A stretch of 64,000 nt of DNA from Bacteroidota bacterium (GCA_963169455.1 CAUJDW010000103.1:1-64000), one strand, 5' to 3'; positions 9,420-16,950 are shown, counted from the first letter of the stretch. A program made the numbers and translations. The notes: generated by a model from the sequence alone, not told the origin.

Positions 9420-9722
9420 TCATAGCAGGAATTCGAGTTTATCCGGGTCTTGCCTATTGTCCCAGACGTGCAGGATCTGAATCTGATCCTGAGAGATGCG
9501 GTAAAAAAGGGAGGTCTGTTTGCTGACAACGGCTTTTCGGATGTCCTTTCTTTTATCTGAGGCAGGAAACATACCAGGGAAGGCCGCTATTCCCTCTAGC
9601 AGTTTTTCTGTTTCATCCAAAAGCTTCAGCGCGGCATCCAATCCGAAATTCCTTTCGACATATTCCAGGAGGACTGCATACTCATCTCTTGCAGAAGGGG
9701 CCCAGATGATTGGTAAGTTCAT
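9420..9722 (-). CDS. type II toxin-antitoxin toxin, RelE/ParE superfamily
   Basis: This 100-residue protein has the RelE/ParE layout: an N-terminal strand with two helices (WAPSARDEYAVLLEYV), then strands KAVVSKQTSLFYRI and IQILHVWDNRQDP. RVWDNRQDP-type ends are common in the plasmid-stabilisation (ParE) subgroup. ParE toxins poison gyrase and RelE toxins cut mRNA on the ribosome; I cannot tell which applies. The start overlaps the antitoxin stop by four bases, the usual translational coupling. In this block the pair is the only cargo besides the insertion sequence and may help to keep the relic in place. Confidence 0.82.
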   Translation of the reverse strand: MNLPIIWAPSARDEYAVLLEYVERNFGLDAALKLLDETEKLLEGIAAFPGMFPASDKRKDIRKAVVSKQTSLFYRISQDQIQILHVWDNRQDPDKLEFLL

Positions 9723-9976
9723 TGCTGAAGCCTCTTTCTAAGGGTTGCCATTACTTCATCATGGGGAATTCCCTGGCCTGCATCCAACGCCTGAATGGCT
9801 GATTCAAGGCGCTCTTTTTGCTTTACGCTTAGCTTATCCCAAAAATCATCGGGGGCTGCTTCCGGTTGATATTTCAGCCCAAAGTCCAAAATGTTTTTGA
9901 TCGCATGGATCAGTTCCTCATCTTTAATTCTGATGATCTGCTCGATGATGTACAATTTTTCAGCGCCTGTGTCCAT
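9719..9976 (-). CDS. antitoxin partner of the RelE/ParE-type toxin
   Basis: This 85-residue protein ends in WDKLSVKQKERLESAIQALDAGQGIPHDEVMATLRKRLQQ-like sequence (here shortened in description), the tail typical of Bacteroidota antitoxins that wrap the toxin through a C-terminal helix with the motif GxGxPHDEVM. The N-terminal half is helical and acidic with no obvious ribbon-helix-helix. It precedes the toxin, overlaps it by four bases, and probably represses its own promoter, which would lie just upstream of 9976. Confidence 0.75.
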   Translation of the reverse strand: MDTGAEKLYIIEQIIRIKDEELIHAIKNILDFGLKYQPEAAPDDFWDKLSVKQKERLESAIQALDAGQGIPHDEVMATLRKRLQQ

Positions 9977-10066
9977 GATCCGTTTAGCTTATTTGATTCA
10001 AGGTAAGAACATTTTGCATATCCGCCAAGTTCCGGAGTGAAGACGTGTGTATAACAAATTGCACAG

Positions 10067-11062
10067 TCAAGCCGCAGCGGCAATAATATTCTTGACGATA
10101 TTCCATGCCCCACTGTGCTTATAGCATCTCAGGTTAGCGACAGCTTGAGCCCCCGGCAAGGACCATTTCTGTCCAGACAGCTTCAATCGCTGCTGTATGA
10201 CACTACGATGGGCCGCCTCAATGGGGCCTGAGCCAATCATCAAACCCTGTTGGCGATACGTCTTGTACTGCATTCGATCATCGTGTTCGATATAGTATTC
10301 AATGGCTTTTTGTTTGGCTACTTTGGCCTCCCCATTCCTGGCCCTGCATGACTTGAGAGTTGATATCACCTCCTCTAAACGGTTGTCGAGCAGTTTTTCC
10401 GACTGTTCCTCTATCCAGCTTAAGCGGGTGCCCTCCTGTTTGTATTGGTGCCGGGCAAATAATACCAGTTTCTCTTTGGCGTGGTAAAAGTCCAGTATTT
10501 GTATGGCTCCCGGGTAATTATCATCGGCCCAATTCCATATCCACTTGGCTCCATCACCAATGATTATTTTGTTGCTATAGCCTACCAGATGCCGCTCAAA
10601 TTTCGGAAAGAACTCTTCTACACTACCCAGGTGGCTAACATAAACCGAATCCATGACTTGTCTTCTGTTGGCCTGGATATTAACCACTTGGCTTTGGCAA
10701 AATAGCCGGCCCAGTTTGAGTTCACGCCAGCCCTCATCCCTGATGTAGATCATGGAGCCATCCACCATCACATAGACTTTATCCTCATCCTTAGCTGCTT
10801 CCAAAGCAGGAATAACAGGCTCACAATTAGCTTTCACTAAGGGGTCAATGGTATTACCATAATGTGTACAAACCCGCTGAATCTGTGGAGCTGAAATTTC
10901 TAGGCCCATTAGTCCATCAAATAGCTCACAGGCTTCATCGTACACCATTGACTGCCCAACTAGGCATAATAGGGTGCGCATCCGTTCACTGATGCCAAAC
11001 TTAGATGTACCCTTTGATAGTGCATGGCCTTTTCTCAATTCAACTCGGCCGAAGCTTGTCAA
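10067..11062 (-). CDS. ISKra4-family transposase, catalytic part
   Basis: The 331-residue frame carries the DDE-type features of the ISKra4 family: VMVDGSMIYI, IIGDGAKWIW, ILDFYHAKEKL and the C-terminal GSGPIEAAHRSVIQQRLK with GAQAVANLRCY. It moves the insertion sequence by DNA strand transfer. The stop codon directly abuts the left inverted repeat. Its apparent start is a TTG overlapping the upstream frame, and its N-terminus (TSFGRVELRKG) looks like the middle of a normal ISKra4 transposase. It is therefore probably made as a fusion with the upstream frame by slippage at an eight-adenine run. Confidence 0.85.
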   Translation of the reverse strand: MTSFGRVELRKGHALSKGTSKFGISERMRTLLCLVGQSMVYDEACELFDGLMGLEISAPQIQRVCTHYGNTIDPLVKANCEPVIPALEAAKDEDKVYVMVDGSMIYIRDEGWRELKLGRLFCQSQVVNIQANRRQVMDSVYVSHLGSVEEFFPKFERHLVGYSNKIIIGDGAKWIWNWADDNYPGAIQILDFYHAKEKLVLFARHQYKQEGTRLSWIEEQSEKLLDNRLEEVISTLKSCRARNGEAKVAKQKAIEYYIEHDDRMQYKTYRQQGLMIGSGPIEAAHRSVIQQRLKLSGQKWSLPGAQAVANLRCYKHSGAWNIVKNIIAAAA

Positions 11063-11261
11063 TACTTTTTTTTGAATTGCGGCTCTTCGGCATCTTCCCT
11101 TGAGATTTAGCTATTAATCCCAAGGCAAACTTCTTCGACAACTCAAGCACCCGTTCTTCATATTCTGTTGAAGAGGCAATTTGGGATTCCTGCTCCACAA
11201 ATTGCGCTACCTCTTCTCGCATCGATTCAAATATGGCATCTACTTTCTCTTTGGTGTTCAT
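11040..11261 (-). CDS. ISKra4-like transposase, N-terminal frame
   Basis: This 73-residue frame (MNTKEKVDAIFESMREEV to KSRNSKKSIDKLRPS) overlaps the catalytic frame by 23 bases. At the overlap the minus strand has AAAAAAAA (plus-strand T run 11066-11073). Loss of one A in the transcript would convert SKKSIDKL into SKKVLTSFGRVELR and fuse the two parts, giving the approximately 400 residues normal for the family. This supports programmed slippage, though a simple inactivating frameshift cannot be excluded. Confidence 0.7.
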   Translation of the reverse strand: MNTKEKVDAIFESMREEVAQFVEQESQIASSTEYEERVLELSKKFALGLIAKSQGKMPKSRNSKKSIDKLRPS

Positions 11262-11552
11262 AACTCAGGTTTTGTTAGTTCACCCTAAGTTACGGCTTTA
11301 TGCCAATCCAGGGCTATTTGCGTAACCCCGAAGGGGTGATAGGCCACTGCCTGGGGCAACGCCCCAGGCATACGATGGCAGTTGGTTTAAGCCCTGTAAG
11401 GGCGGCACCCTGATTGTCTCGCCCCTTCGGTTCCAGGCCAAGGGCTATGGCCGACGGCGGCAGGCCTCAGCCTCCGGCCTTTTCCTAACCGGGGGCGTTA
11501 CCCTGGCTGTAAAGGCCCCGCCCTTGCAGGGGCAGCACAGATTCGCAGGACT
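11262..11552. other. non-coding GC stem-loop region inside the insertion sequence
   Basis: Between the transposase start and the right inverted repeat lie several palindromes, e.g. GCCTGGGGCAACGCCCCAGGC (11351-11371, described by its arms GCCTGGGGC / GCCCCAGGC) and GCCCCTTCGG / CCGAAGGGG-type elements. No frame is coding. Such segments often serve as transposition regulation or are captured dispersed repeats; I cannot decide. Confidence 0.5.
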
Positions 11553-11810
11553 CTGTGCAATTTGTTATACACACAGTGAAGACGGCTTCAGAGGGTTGAT
11601 AGAGCGTTTTGAAAGCATCGACGCCTTTAAAAAGTAAACTCTACAGGATAGGAATAGGATTTCTAAAGCCGGAAGGGAATGAAACTCCTATGGATAGGGC
11701 GCTTTTTGGTGGGGGAATTCTGTACAAAAACTGTAAAAAACTCAACTACTCAAAAATGTGGTTTTATCTGATAATCAAGGACTTGCAAAAAATAAATTAA
11801 AACAAAAACG

Positions 11811-11864
11811 CCATGTAAATCACTGATTTACATGGCGTTGCGATTAAGCGGTCCGGACGGGACT
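11811..11864. repeat. att copy C: left border of the 44-kb island
   Basis: The hairpin GCCATGTAAAT / ATTTACATGGC (11810-11835) precedes the 17-bp core GCGGTCCGGACGGGACT at 11848-11864, identical to the tRNA-Asp 3' end at 56040-56056. Homology to the tRNA ends after the core (next bases GTAACTCC). The integrase gene starts 190 bp to the right, which is the standard arrangement for a tRNA-targeted island. Confidence 0.88.
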
Positions 11865-11901
11865 GTAACTCCTACTTTGAAATAATTTGTTTTTGCCATA
11901 A

Positions 11902-11917
11902 ATTATTGATAATCAAT
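11902..11917. repeat. palindrome next to att C
   Basis: ATTGATAATCAAT, an inverted repeat, lies 38 bp inside att C. Att B has ATTGATTATCAAT in the equivalent place, and att A has the weaker TTTGATAATC. GATAATCAAGG also recurs near the right ends at about 9158 and 11769. A host-factor or recombinase site is likely from position. Confidence 0.4.
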
Positions 11918-11977
11918 ACAATTAAAAATATTTATTCTTCATTTTAAAGCAAATAGTTGCAAGAAAAAGCGAAAAAT

Positions 11978-11997
11978 GTTTAACCAATTGTTTAACC
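11978..11997. repeat. left arm-type repeats of the island integrase
   Basis: GTTTAACC at 11978-11985 and 11990-11997, starts 12 bp apart, in the same orientation as the two copies at the right end. Position inside the border, equal sequence at both ends and closeness to the integrase gene fit arm-type sites of a tyrosine recombinase. The second copy overlaps the upstream part of the predicted integrase promoter, which would allow autoregulation. Confidence 0.65.
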
Positions 11998-12014
11998 AAC
12001 TCGACGGGATTTTG

Positions 12015-12022
12015 TAACTTTG
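12015..12022 (+). promoter_or_regulatory. integrase promoter -7 box
   Basis: TAACTTTG matches the Bacteroidota -7 consensus TAnnTTTG, 33 bases before the integrase ATG. A TTG lies 24 bases upstream inside the arm repeat, slightly farther than ideal. Confidence 0.55.
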
Positions 12023-12054
12023 GTATCATTACTAACAGTGCAAACCCTCGAAAA

Positions 12055-13263
12055 ATGGCATCCGTAAAAGTTGTCCTCGTCAAAGAAAAAATCAACAAAA
12101 AAGGAGAAGCGCCGCTTTTCCTTCGAATCATCAAAGACCGCAAACCCAAGTACCTTGGATTGAGCATCTACCTTGTCCCCGAACAATGGGATGAAGTGAA
12201 GCAACGCATCCGAAAATCCCACCCCAACTCCGTCCGCCTCAACAACTTCCTCGCTCAAAAAATTGCCGAAGCCGAAGGCATCGCTTTCGAATTGGAGACC
12301 GAAAAGAAAAGTGTCTCCAGCCTGGCCATCAAGGAGAACATCAAAGGCAAGACTTCGCCCAGTTTCCTGAAATACTTCCAGGACTACATGGAGTTGCTGA
12401 AGGACACCAAAAAGTTGGGCACCCATGATAAATCCTATTCAGTTTACCTGAAACTCAAAACCTACCTGAAAGGCCGTGACTTGACCTTCGAAGAAGTCAA
12501 CTACCACTTCCTCAAACAATACGAAAACTACCTCCGTAACAAATTGGGGAACACCACCAACACCGTTTACTCCAACCTCAAGATTTTCCGCAAACTGCTG
12601 AACGATGCCGTTCGGGAAGAAATCATTGAGCCTTATGCCAATCCATTTCCACGCTACAAACTCGCTTGGGAGAAAACAAGCAAAGAGTACCTGACCGACG
12701 AGGAAATCCAGTGGCTTGAGACGCTTCCATTGCCGGAAGACCAGGTCATCAACCACCACCGCAACATGTACATTTTTGCTGCTTATGCAGGTGGCCTGCG
12801 CATTTCGGATGTGTTGCAACTGAAATGGCATAATTTCAACGGTACGCACGTCACTATCACCACGCAGAAAACCAAAGAGCAGGTTTCCATAAAGCTGCCG
12901 AACAAGGCGCTGGAATACATCCAGAAATACCAGCGACCGGATTCCAGGCCCACCGACTTCATTTTCCCTTTCCTCAAAAATGATATTGACTATTCCAAGG
13001 GCGCCATTCTCTTCAATGCCATTTCCTCCAATACAGCTTATGCCAACAAGAACCTGAAAATCATTGCCGAAAAAGCAGGCATCGAAAAGCACATCAGTTT
13101 TCACACTTCCCGCCACACCTTCGCCACCCGTGCCTTGCGGAAGGGTATGCGCATCGAGTATGTTTCAAAACTGCTGGGGCATACGGCCATTAAAACCACA
13201 CAGGTTTACGCCAAAATTGTTAACTCGGAACTGGATAAAGCTATGGACATTTTCAATGACTGA
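12055..13263 (+). CDS. tyrosine recombinase / site-specific integrase
   Basis: This 402-residue protein catalyses integration and excision of the island at tRNA-Asp. The N-terminus (SVKVVLVKEKINKKGEAPL) is the arm-DNA-binding domain of Bacteroidota integrases; a SAM-like core-binding domain occupies about 105-200. The catalytic domain shows GGLRISDVL with the first Arg at about 248, the HTSRHTFATRAL box at about 349-358 and the nucleophile Tyr in TTQVYAKI at about 385. All catalytic residues I expect are present, so it should be active. It is the first gene inside the left border, reads inward, and has arm repeats and a promoter directly upstream. Confidence 0.95.
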   Translation: MASVKVVLVKEKINKKGEAPLFLRIIKDRKPKYLGLSIYLVPEQWDEVKQRIRKSHPNSVRLNNFLAQKIAEAEGIAFELETEKKSVSSLAIKENIKGKTSPSFLKYFQDYMELLKDTKKLGTHDKSYSVYLKLKTYLKGRDLTFEEVNYHFLKQYENYLRNKLGNTTNTVYSNLKIFRKLLNDAVREEIIEPYANPFPRYKLAWEKTSKEYLTDEEIQWLETLPLPEDQVINHHRNMYIFAAYAGGLRISDVLQLKWHNFNGTHVTITTQKTKEQVSIKLPNKALEYIQKYQRPDSRPTDFIFPFLKNDIDYSKGAILFNAISSNTAYANKNLKIIAEKAGIEKHISFHTSRHTFATRALRKGMRIEYVSKLLGHTAIKTTQVYAKIVNSELDKAMDIFND

Positions 13264-13281
13264 CAGGAAGGTTATTTTATG

Positions 13282-13354
13282 AAACAAATTGTGTTTAAAA
13301 TGCAATAAACTTCAAAAAGAAGTAAAATAATGCAATTATTAAAACAATTTGTTT
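13282..13354. promoter_or_regulatory. inverted repeat upstream of the excisionase-like gene
   Basis: AAACAAATTGT (13282-13292) and its exact reverse complement ACAATTTGTTT (13344-13354) flank an AT-rich stretch that also repeats TGCAATAA/TGCAATTA. The right arm overlaps the -33 TTG of the downstream promoter, so a repressor bound here would block it. The small HTH protein encoded next is a possible binder. Confidence 0.4.
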
Positions 13355-13380
13355 TTATTGTATCCTTTCCCTTACCTTTG
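13349..13380 (+). promoter_or_regulatory. promoter of the excisionase-like gene
   Basis: TTG at 13349-13351 and TACCTTTG at 13373-13380 are 21 bases apart and match the Bacteroidota -33/-7 pattern. The gene's ATG lies 49 bases downstream of the -7 box. Confidence 0.7.
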
Positions 13381-13428
13381 GCTCCACAACACGCTAAATG
13401 AAACATACTCTGTAAAAACTTAAAATCC

Positions 13429-13716
13429 ATGAATGCCGTTATCCTGACCCAAACGCAGTACGAGGAGCTGGTCAACCACCTTGAAGACATCAAGCACAAG
13501 CTCAACGACCCGCAAAAAACATTCTTGGAGCAGTACCTCGACAACTCCGATTTCATCCGCATGATGAAAATCTCTCCCCGCACCGCCCAGACATGGCGGG
13601 ACGAAGGCCTTATCTCCTTCTCCCAAATCGGCAAGAAAATTTACTACAAGATTGCCGACGTCGAGGCGTTCATCGAAAAGCATCACAAAAAGGCATTCAA
13701 AACGGAGAAGCTCTGA
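13429..13716 (+). CDS. small helix-turn-helix protein, excisionase-like
   Basis: This 95-residue protein has a helical N-terminus (EELVNHLEDIKHKL) and a C-terminal MerR/HTH_17-type DNA-binding segment: MKISPRTAQTWRDEGLISFSQ, then IGKKIYYKIADVEAFIEK. Such proteins beside Bacteroidota integrases act as recombination directionality factors or as regulators of excision and transfer. It follows the integrase by 165 bp but has its own promoter and a flanking inverted repeat. The function is inferred from size, fold and place. Confidence 0.75.
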   Translation: MNAVILTQTQYEELVNHLEDIKHKLNDPQKTFLEQYLDNSDFIRMMKISPRTAQTWRDEGLISFSQIGKKIYYKIADVEAFIEKHHKKAFKTEKL

Positions 13717-13794
13717 GCCGGATTTTTTCATCCTGAAAGGACCTGCTCACCCCCAGCGCATACATCCATTTTTCACCATTAAAATTTTCAAGCC

Positions 13795-14478
13795 ATGATT
13801 ATTTCAATCTTTCCATCGGGAGAGCGGGCATCTTATTGCCTGCCTCTGCCTAACATCATCCGGCACATCAAGACCGGGACTTACAAAGAAGCCGTTGCAA
13901 AAGCACGGCAGTTTTACCGTCAAATCGAAGGAAGAGGCCTCCGGGAAGCACTCGGATACATTCCCTGCTTTTCTCCATCGGGTCATTTCAAAGGTTTGTT
14001 GCGCCGGGAAAGCCTCATAAGTTTCAGCGGTTGTATTTTACTTGAAACGGAATGTATCCCGAACGACCTGCTGACGGAAGTCCGCCAAATCCTTGAAAAT
14101 GACCCTTTCACAATGGCATGTTTTCAGAACGTCCAGGGCGATAGGCTTGAAATCATCGTCCGCACCGGCGGCACGATTGAAAATTACCAGCAATACTTTC
14201 AGCAACTTTTGGAATACTTTGAACTACGGTTGCCTGTCTCTTTGAACCCGGAACCAGACTACCCGTACCGGCTTTGCAGCATGTCGTTCGACCCGCTTGC
14301 TTACTTCAATCCCGGTGCATCGAATTTCCCGGCAACGCTTTCTGCGCCACCCCCAAGGCCACCTGTTCGCAAAGAACGCTTGGTGACGGTCAAGCCAGAA
14401 TCAACCCGGCCACCAGTCCTGAACCCAGGATTTCCGGAGCTGCCTTCCGTCCGCATTCCCATGTCCACTTTCAACTAA
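13795..14478 (+). CDS. BT4734/BF3469-type N-terminal domain protein
   Basis: This 227-residue protein resembles the N-terminal domain of the larger VirE/BT4734 proteins of Bacteroidota mobile elements: an alternating strand-helix region (AVAKARQFYRQIEGRG, IPCFSPSGHFKGLLR, FSGCILLETE) that is then followed by a Pro-rich tail instead of the usual ATPase-like region. The next gene starts with a related domain (LPAFTVSGHFNGGR), so the two are probable paralogues, one reduced to the domain alone. The role in the element is unknown; replication or primase-like functions have been proposed for the full-length family. It lies 13 bp upstream of its partner and they are surely co-transcribed. Confidence 0.6.
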   Translation: MIISIFPSGERASYCLPLPNIIRHIKTGTYKEAVAKARQFYRQIEGRGLREALGYIPCFSPSGHFKGLLRRESLISFSGCILLETECIPNDLLTEVRQILENDPFTMACFQNVQGDRLEIIVRTGGTIENYQQYFQQLLEYFELRLPVSLNPEPDYPYRLCSMSFDPLAYFNPGASNFPATLSAPPPRPPVRKERLVTVKPESTRPPVLNPGFPELPSVRIPMSTFN

Positions 14479-14491
14479 CGAACGATGCACA

Positions 14492-16888
14492 ATGTCTCAA
14501 GACCGCAAACTGACCCTCTTTTACCACTTCAGCAAAGTCGCCGGGCATCGCACCCTCGAACAGCTTATCCAGGCGATTCAGGGCAACCACTTCAAAGACC
14601 AGGTTGCCCGAATCCGCCATTTGGCCGCTAAAGGCAAGGGTCAACAGGCCAGCAACCTCAAAAAGCAATTGCCTGCATTCACAGTTTCCGGTCATTTCAA
14701 CGGCGGTCGCACCCTCGAACATTTGGTGGAATACACACATTTCATCGTCCTCGATTTTGACAAACTCGAACCTGCCCAATTGGAAAAGCTGAAATCAGAA
14801 TCCCGCCAAGACCGTTTCTCCGTGGCCGGGTTCACGTCACCAAGTGGCAACGGCTACAAAATCGTCGTCCAGGTGGACAGCGATACGGAACACCATGCCG
14901 AGGCTTTCCAACAAGTTTCAAGATATTACACAGAATTGCTCTCCCCCCAATTGGGGGGAGCCGGAGGGGTGCTTGACCGTTCCGGCAAAGACATCACCCG
15001 CCTCTGCTTCCTATCCCACGACCCGGAAGCCTGGTTCAAACCCAGGAAAGAAATTTTTCCCGTGCTCACCGCCTTGTCATCTGCCGTAGGTTGTCATTCC
15101 CGGAGGGAACCTGCTCACGTCTCGTCGGCTTGTCTTCCTCGCAAAGAACCTGCTCAAGTCCCGCAGGCGAACGAGCAACCAACAACGTTCAACGAACTAC
15201 TAAAACTTACCCAGTCCAAAACCACCTATACCCCCGGCAACCGCAACAATTTTCTATACCTCTTCGCCAGCAACGCCAACCGTGCCGGCATCTCCGAAGC
15301 CGACACCCTTGCCTTCGCTCAACAGCAATTCATCGACCTTGATACCAAAGAAATCCGCCAATCCATCACCAGCGCCTACAAGCACCACGCCGCTGAACAT
15401 GCCACCGCTGCTTTTCATCCCGACCAAAGGTCGGGACCCGTTCCATCCCAACCGCACAACGATGCCCCAACTCCCCCTCCTCCTGGAGAGACTGTCCCGA
15501 AACCAATTCGGGAGGGTAAGGGGGAGGCCGACCTCAATGACCTCCTATTAACCACCCCACTCCTCGATGACCAAATCTTCGCAAACCTCCCATCCCCACT
15601 CCTGGAAGGCTGCGAAGCCTTCGACGACCCACGGGAACGGGACGTCTTCCTCACCGGCGCTCTCGCTGTACTCTCCGGTTGCCTGAGCGGCATCGAGGGC
15701 GTGTACGACCGCCGCACCACCTACCCGAACCTCTTTGCTTTCATCATCGCCCCTGCCGCCAGTGGCAAGTCTGCCCTCACTTTTGCCAAGCAACTCGGCG
15801 ATTCCGTCCACAAATCCCTGCTCCAGGAAAACGAGCTCGCCATGCAGCAATACCGCCAGGAGCTTGCCGATTACAAACTCCTCATGTCCAACTACAAACG
15901 GGGCAAGACCCTGCCCCAGGAGCCCGAAAAACCGCCCTTCAAAGTCCTGTTCATCCCCGCCAACTCCTCCTCGGCGATGGTCATCAAACACCTGAGGGAC
16001 GGCGGCGGCACGGGCATCATGTGCGAGACCGAAGCCGACACGCTCGGCAACGTCCTCAAGCAGGACTGGGGCGGTTACTCCGACTTGCTCCGCAAAGCCT
16101 TCCATTTTGAAAAAATCAGTTACTCCCGCAAGGGCAGCAACGAGTTTTTTGAAATAGACCAGCCCCGCCTCAGCGTCGCCATCAGCGGAACGCCCAACCA
16201 AATCCTCAAGCTCATCCCCTCCGTCGAGGACGGACTGTTCAGCCGTTTCCTGTTCTATTGCTATGCCGTCCAGCCCAACTGGCGGGATGTCTCTCCTGCT
16301 ACCGGGGGTATCAATCTCACAGAGCACTTCTCCCGGCTCTCCGAGCGAACCCTCGAAATAACCCGCTTCACTTTGGAGAATCCCGTCCTGTTCCAACTAA
16401 CGCCAGAACAATGGCAAAACCTCAACGAGCGCTTCACCCGATTGCTACAGGAAACCAACGCCTTCTTCGGGACGGAAAGCCTGTCGAGCATCAAGCGCCT
16501 CGGCGCCATCCTTTTCCGCATTGCCATGACGCTCACCGCCTGCCGCCGCTTCGAGAATGCCGATGCCTCGGAAACAGCTACTTGTGAAGATGTTGATTTT
16601 CAAGCTGCTTCCTTGCTGGTGGAGACTTACCTGCAACATGCCCTGTTTTTATTTGAAAAATTGCCGAGGGAAGCGGTATCCGCCTTTAATCAACTGCCAA
16701 ACCACAAGCGGGAGCTATTTAAAAAATTGCCTCCCCAGTTTCAACGGAAAGAAGCCATCCAACTGGGCGAAAGCCTCGGCATGAGCGATAGCACGGTGGA
16801 TAGATTTCTGAAAATGCTAACGGAAGCGGGATGGCTGGCACAGCAGGAATATGGTAGTTATGCCAAAGTGACAAAGTTGACAAAGTGA
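14492..16888 (+). CDS. BT4734 N-terminal domain + DUF3987 protein
   Basis: The 798-residue protein starts with a BT4734-type domain (about 1-190; GHFNGGRTLEHLVEY, FIVLDFDKL), then a low-complexity linker with three palindromic insert-like stretches, a primase-C-terminal-like segment (TYTPGNRNNFLYLFASNANR), and a DUF3987 domain from about 340 with a P-loop-like APAASGKSALTFAKQLG at about 420. DUF3987 proteins are frequent on Bacteroidota islands and are thought to serve replication initiation of the excised circle. The C-terminus (AIQLGESLGMSDSTVDRFL) is a winged helix. The last nine codons form the left arm of a 27-bp inverted repeat. Confidence 0.78.
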   Translation: MSQDRKLTLFYHFSKVAGHRTLEQLIQAIQGNHFKDQVARIRHLAAKGKGQQASNLKKQLPAFTVSGHFNGGRTLEHLVEYTHFIVLDFDKLEPAQLEKLKSESRQDRFSVAGFTSPSGNGYKIVVQVDSDTEHHAEAFQQVSRYYTELLSPQLGGAGGVLDRSGKDITRLCFLSHDPEAWFKPRKEIFPVLTALSSAVGCHSRREPAHVSSACLPRKEPAQVPQANEQPTTFNELLKLTQSKTTYTPGNRNNFLYLFASNANRAGISEADTLAFAQQQFIDLDTKEIRQSITSAYKHHAAEHATAAFHPDQRSGPVPSQPHNDAPTPPPPGETVPKPIREGKGEADLNDLLLTTPLLDDQIFANLPSPLLEGCEAFDDPRERDVFLTGALAVLSGCLSGIEGVYDRRTTYPNLFAFIIAPAASGKSALTFAKQLGDSVHKSLLQENELAMQQYRQELADYKLLMSNYKRGKTLPQEPEKPPFKVLFIPANSSSAMVIKHLRDGGGTGIMCETEADTLGNVLKQDWGGYSDLLRKAFHFEKISYSRKGSNEFFEIDQPRLSVAISGTPNQILKLIPSVEDGLFSRFLFYCYAVQPNWRDVSPATGGINLTEHFSRLSERTLEITRFTLENPVLFQLTPEQWQNLNERFTRLLQETNAFFGTESLSSIKRLGAILFRIAMTLTACRRFENADASETATCEDVDFQAASLLVETYLQHALFLFEKLPREAVSAFNQLPNHKRELFKKLPPQFQRKEAIQLGESLGMSDSTVDRFLKMLTEAGWLAQQEYGSYAKVTKLTK
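14941..14960. repeat. 20-bp perfect palindrome inside the DUF3987 gene
   Basis: CTCCCCCCAATTGGGGGGAG reads the same on both strands and adds SPQLGG to the protein in frame. It resembles mobile palindromic inserts that settle in protein-coding linkers. Further hairpin-rich inserts lie in the same gene at about 15085-15175 and 15420-15530. Confidence 0.6.
15415..15530. repeat. palindromic insert-like stretch inside the DUF3987 gene
   Basis: CCCGACCAAAGGTCGGGA (about 15418-15436) is a hairpin; 15475-15528 combines CCTCCTCCTGGAGAG, TCCCGAAACCAATTCGGGA and GGTAAGGGGGAGG. The stretch encodes a Pro-rich linker and keeps the frame open. Proposed to be captured dispersed palindromes. Confidence 0.5.
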
Positions 16889-16929
16889 GGATGGTGACAT
16901 TATCACTTTGGCAACTTTGTCACTTTGGC
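16862..16929. repeat. 27-bp inverted repeat at the module boundary
   Basis: Arms 16862-16888 and 16903-16929 match in 26 of 27 bases with a 14-bp loop. Each arm itself holds three iterations of a CAAAGT unit. The left arm includes the stop codon of the DUF3987 gene; the right arm ends 22 bp before the promoter of the metal cluster. There is no T-run, so it may be an operator or attenuating structure rather than a classical terminator. Confidence 0.7.
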
Positions 16930-16950
16930 AGCGAATTTCAATACGCCCGG

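Larger units (their letters stand above)
10045..11574 (-). mobile_element. complete insertion sequence, ISKra4-like
   Basis: The element is 1530 bp long. Its ends are perfect 22-bp inverted repeats (10045-10066 and 11553-11574; core TGTATAACAAATTGCACAG). It is flanked by a perfect 9-bp target duplication AGTGAAGAC (10036-10044 and 11575-11583). The two reading frames inside encode an ISKra4-type transposase. About 290 bp between the first gene and the right repeat is non-coding and rich in GC stem-loops. Perfect ends and duplication indicate a recent insertion. Joining the flanks gives a short plus frame (FRSEDGFRGLIERFESID, ending AFKK), so the insertion may have broken a small gene I do not recognise. 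Confidence 0.88.
9241..11864. mobile_element. middle tRNA-Asp island remnant (att B to att C)
   Basis: This 2.6-kb block between two att copies carries a RelE/ParE-type toxin-antitoxin pair and an insertion sequence. Left inside border: TTGTACAA at 9315-9322 and 9327-9334 (12-bp spacing). Right inside border: CTGTACAAAA at about 11720. Both ends therefore share the TGTACAA motif expected of one integrase's arm sites, but no integrase gene remains. Inference: a deletion relic of a larger island. Confidence 0.55.

Noticed and set aside
10031-11600. CRISPR-like or retron-like arrangement around repeats
   Set aside because: Repeats here are insertion-sequence ends and target duplication; no reverse transcriptase or Cas motif is present anywhere in the window.
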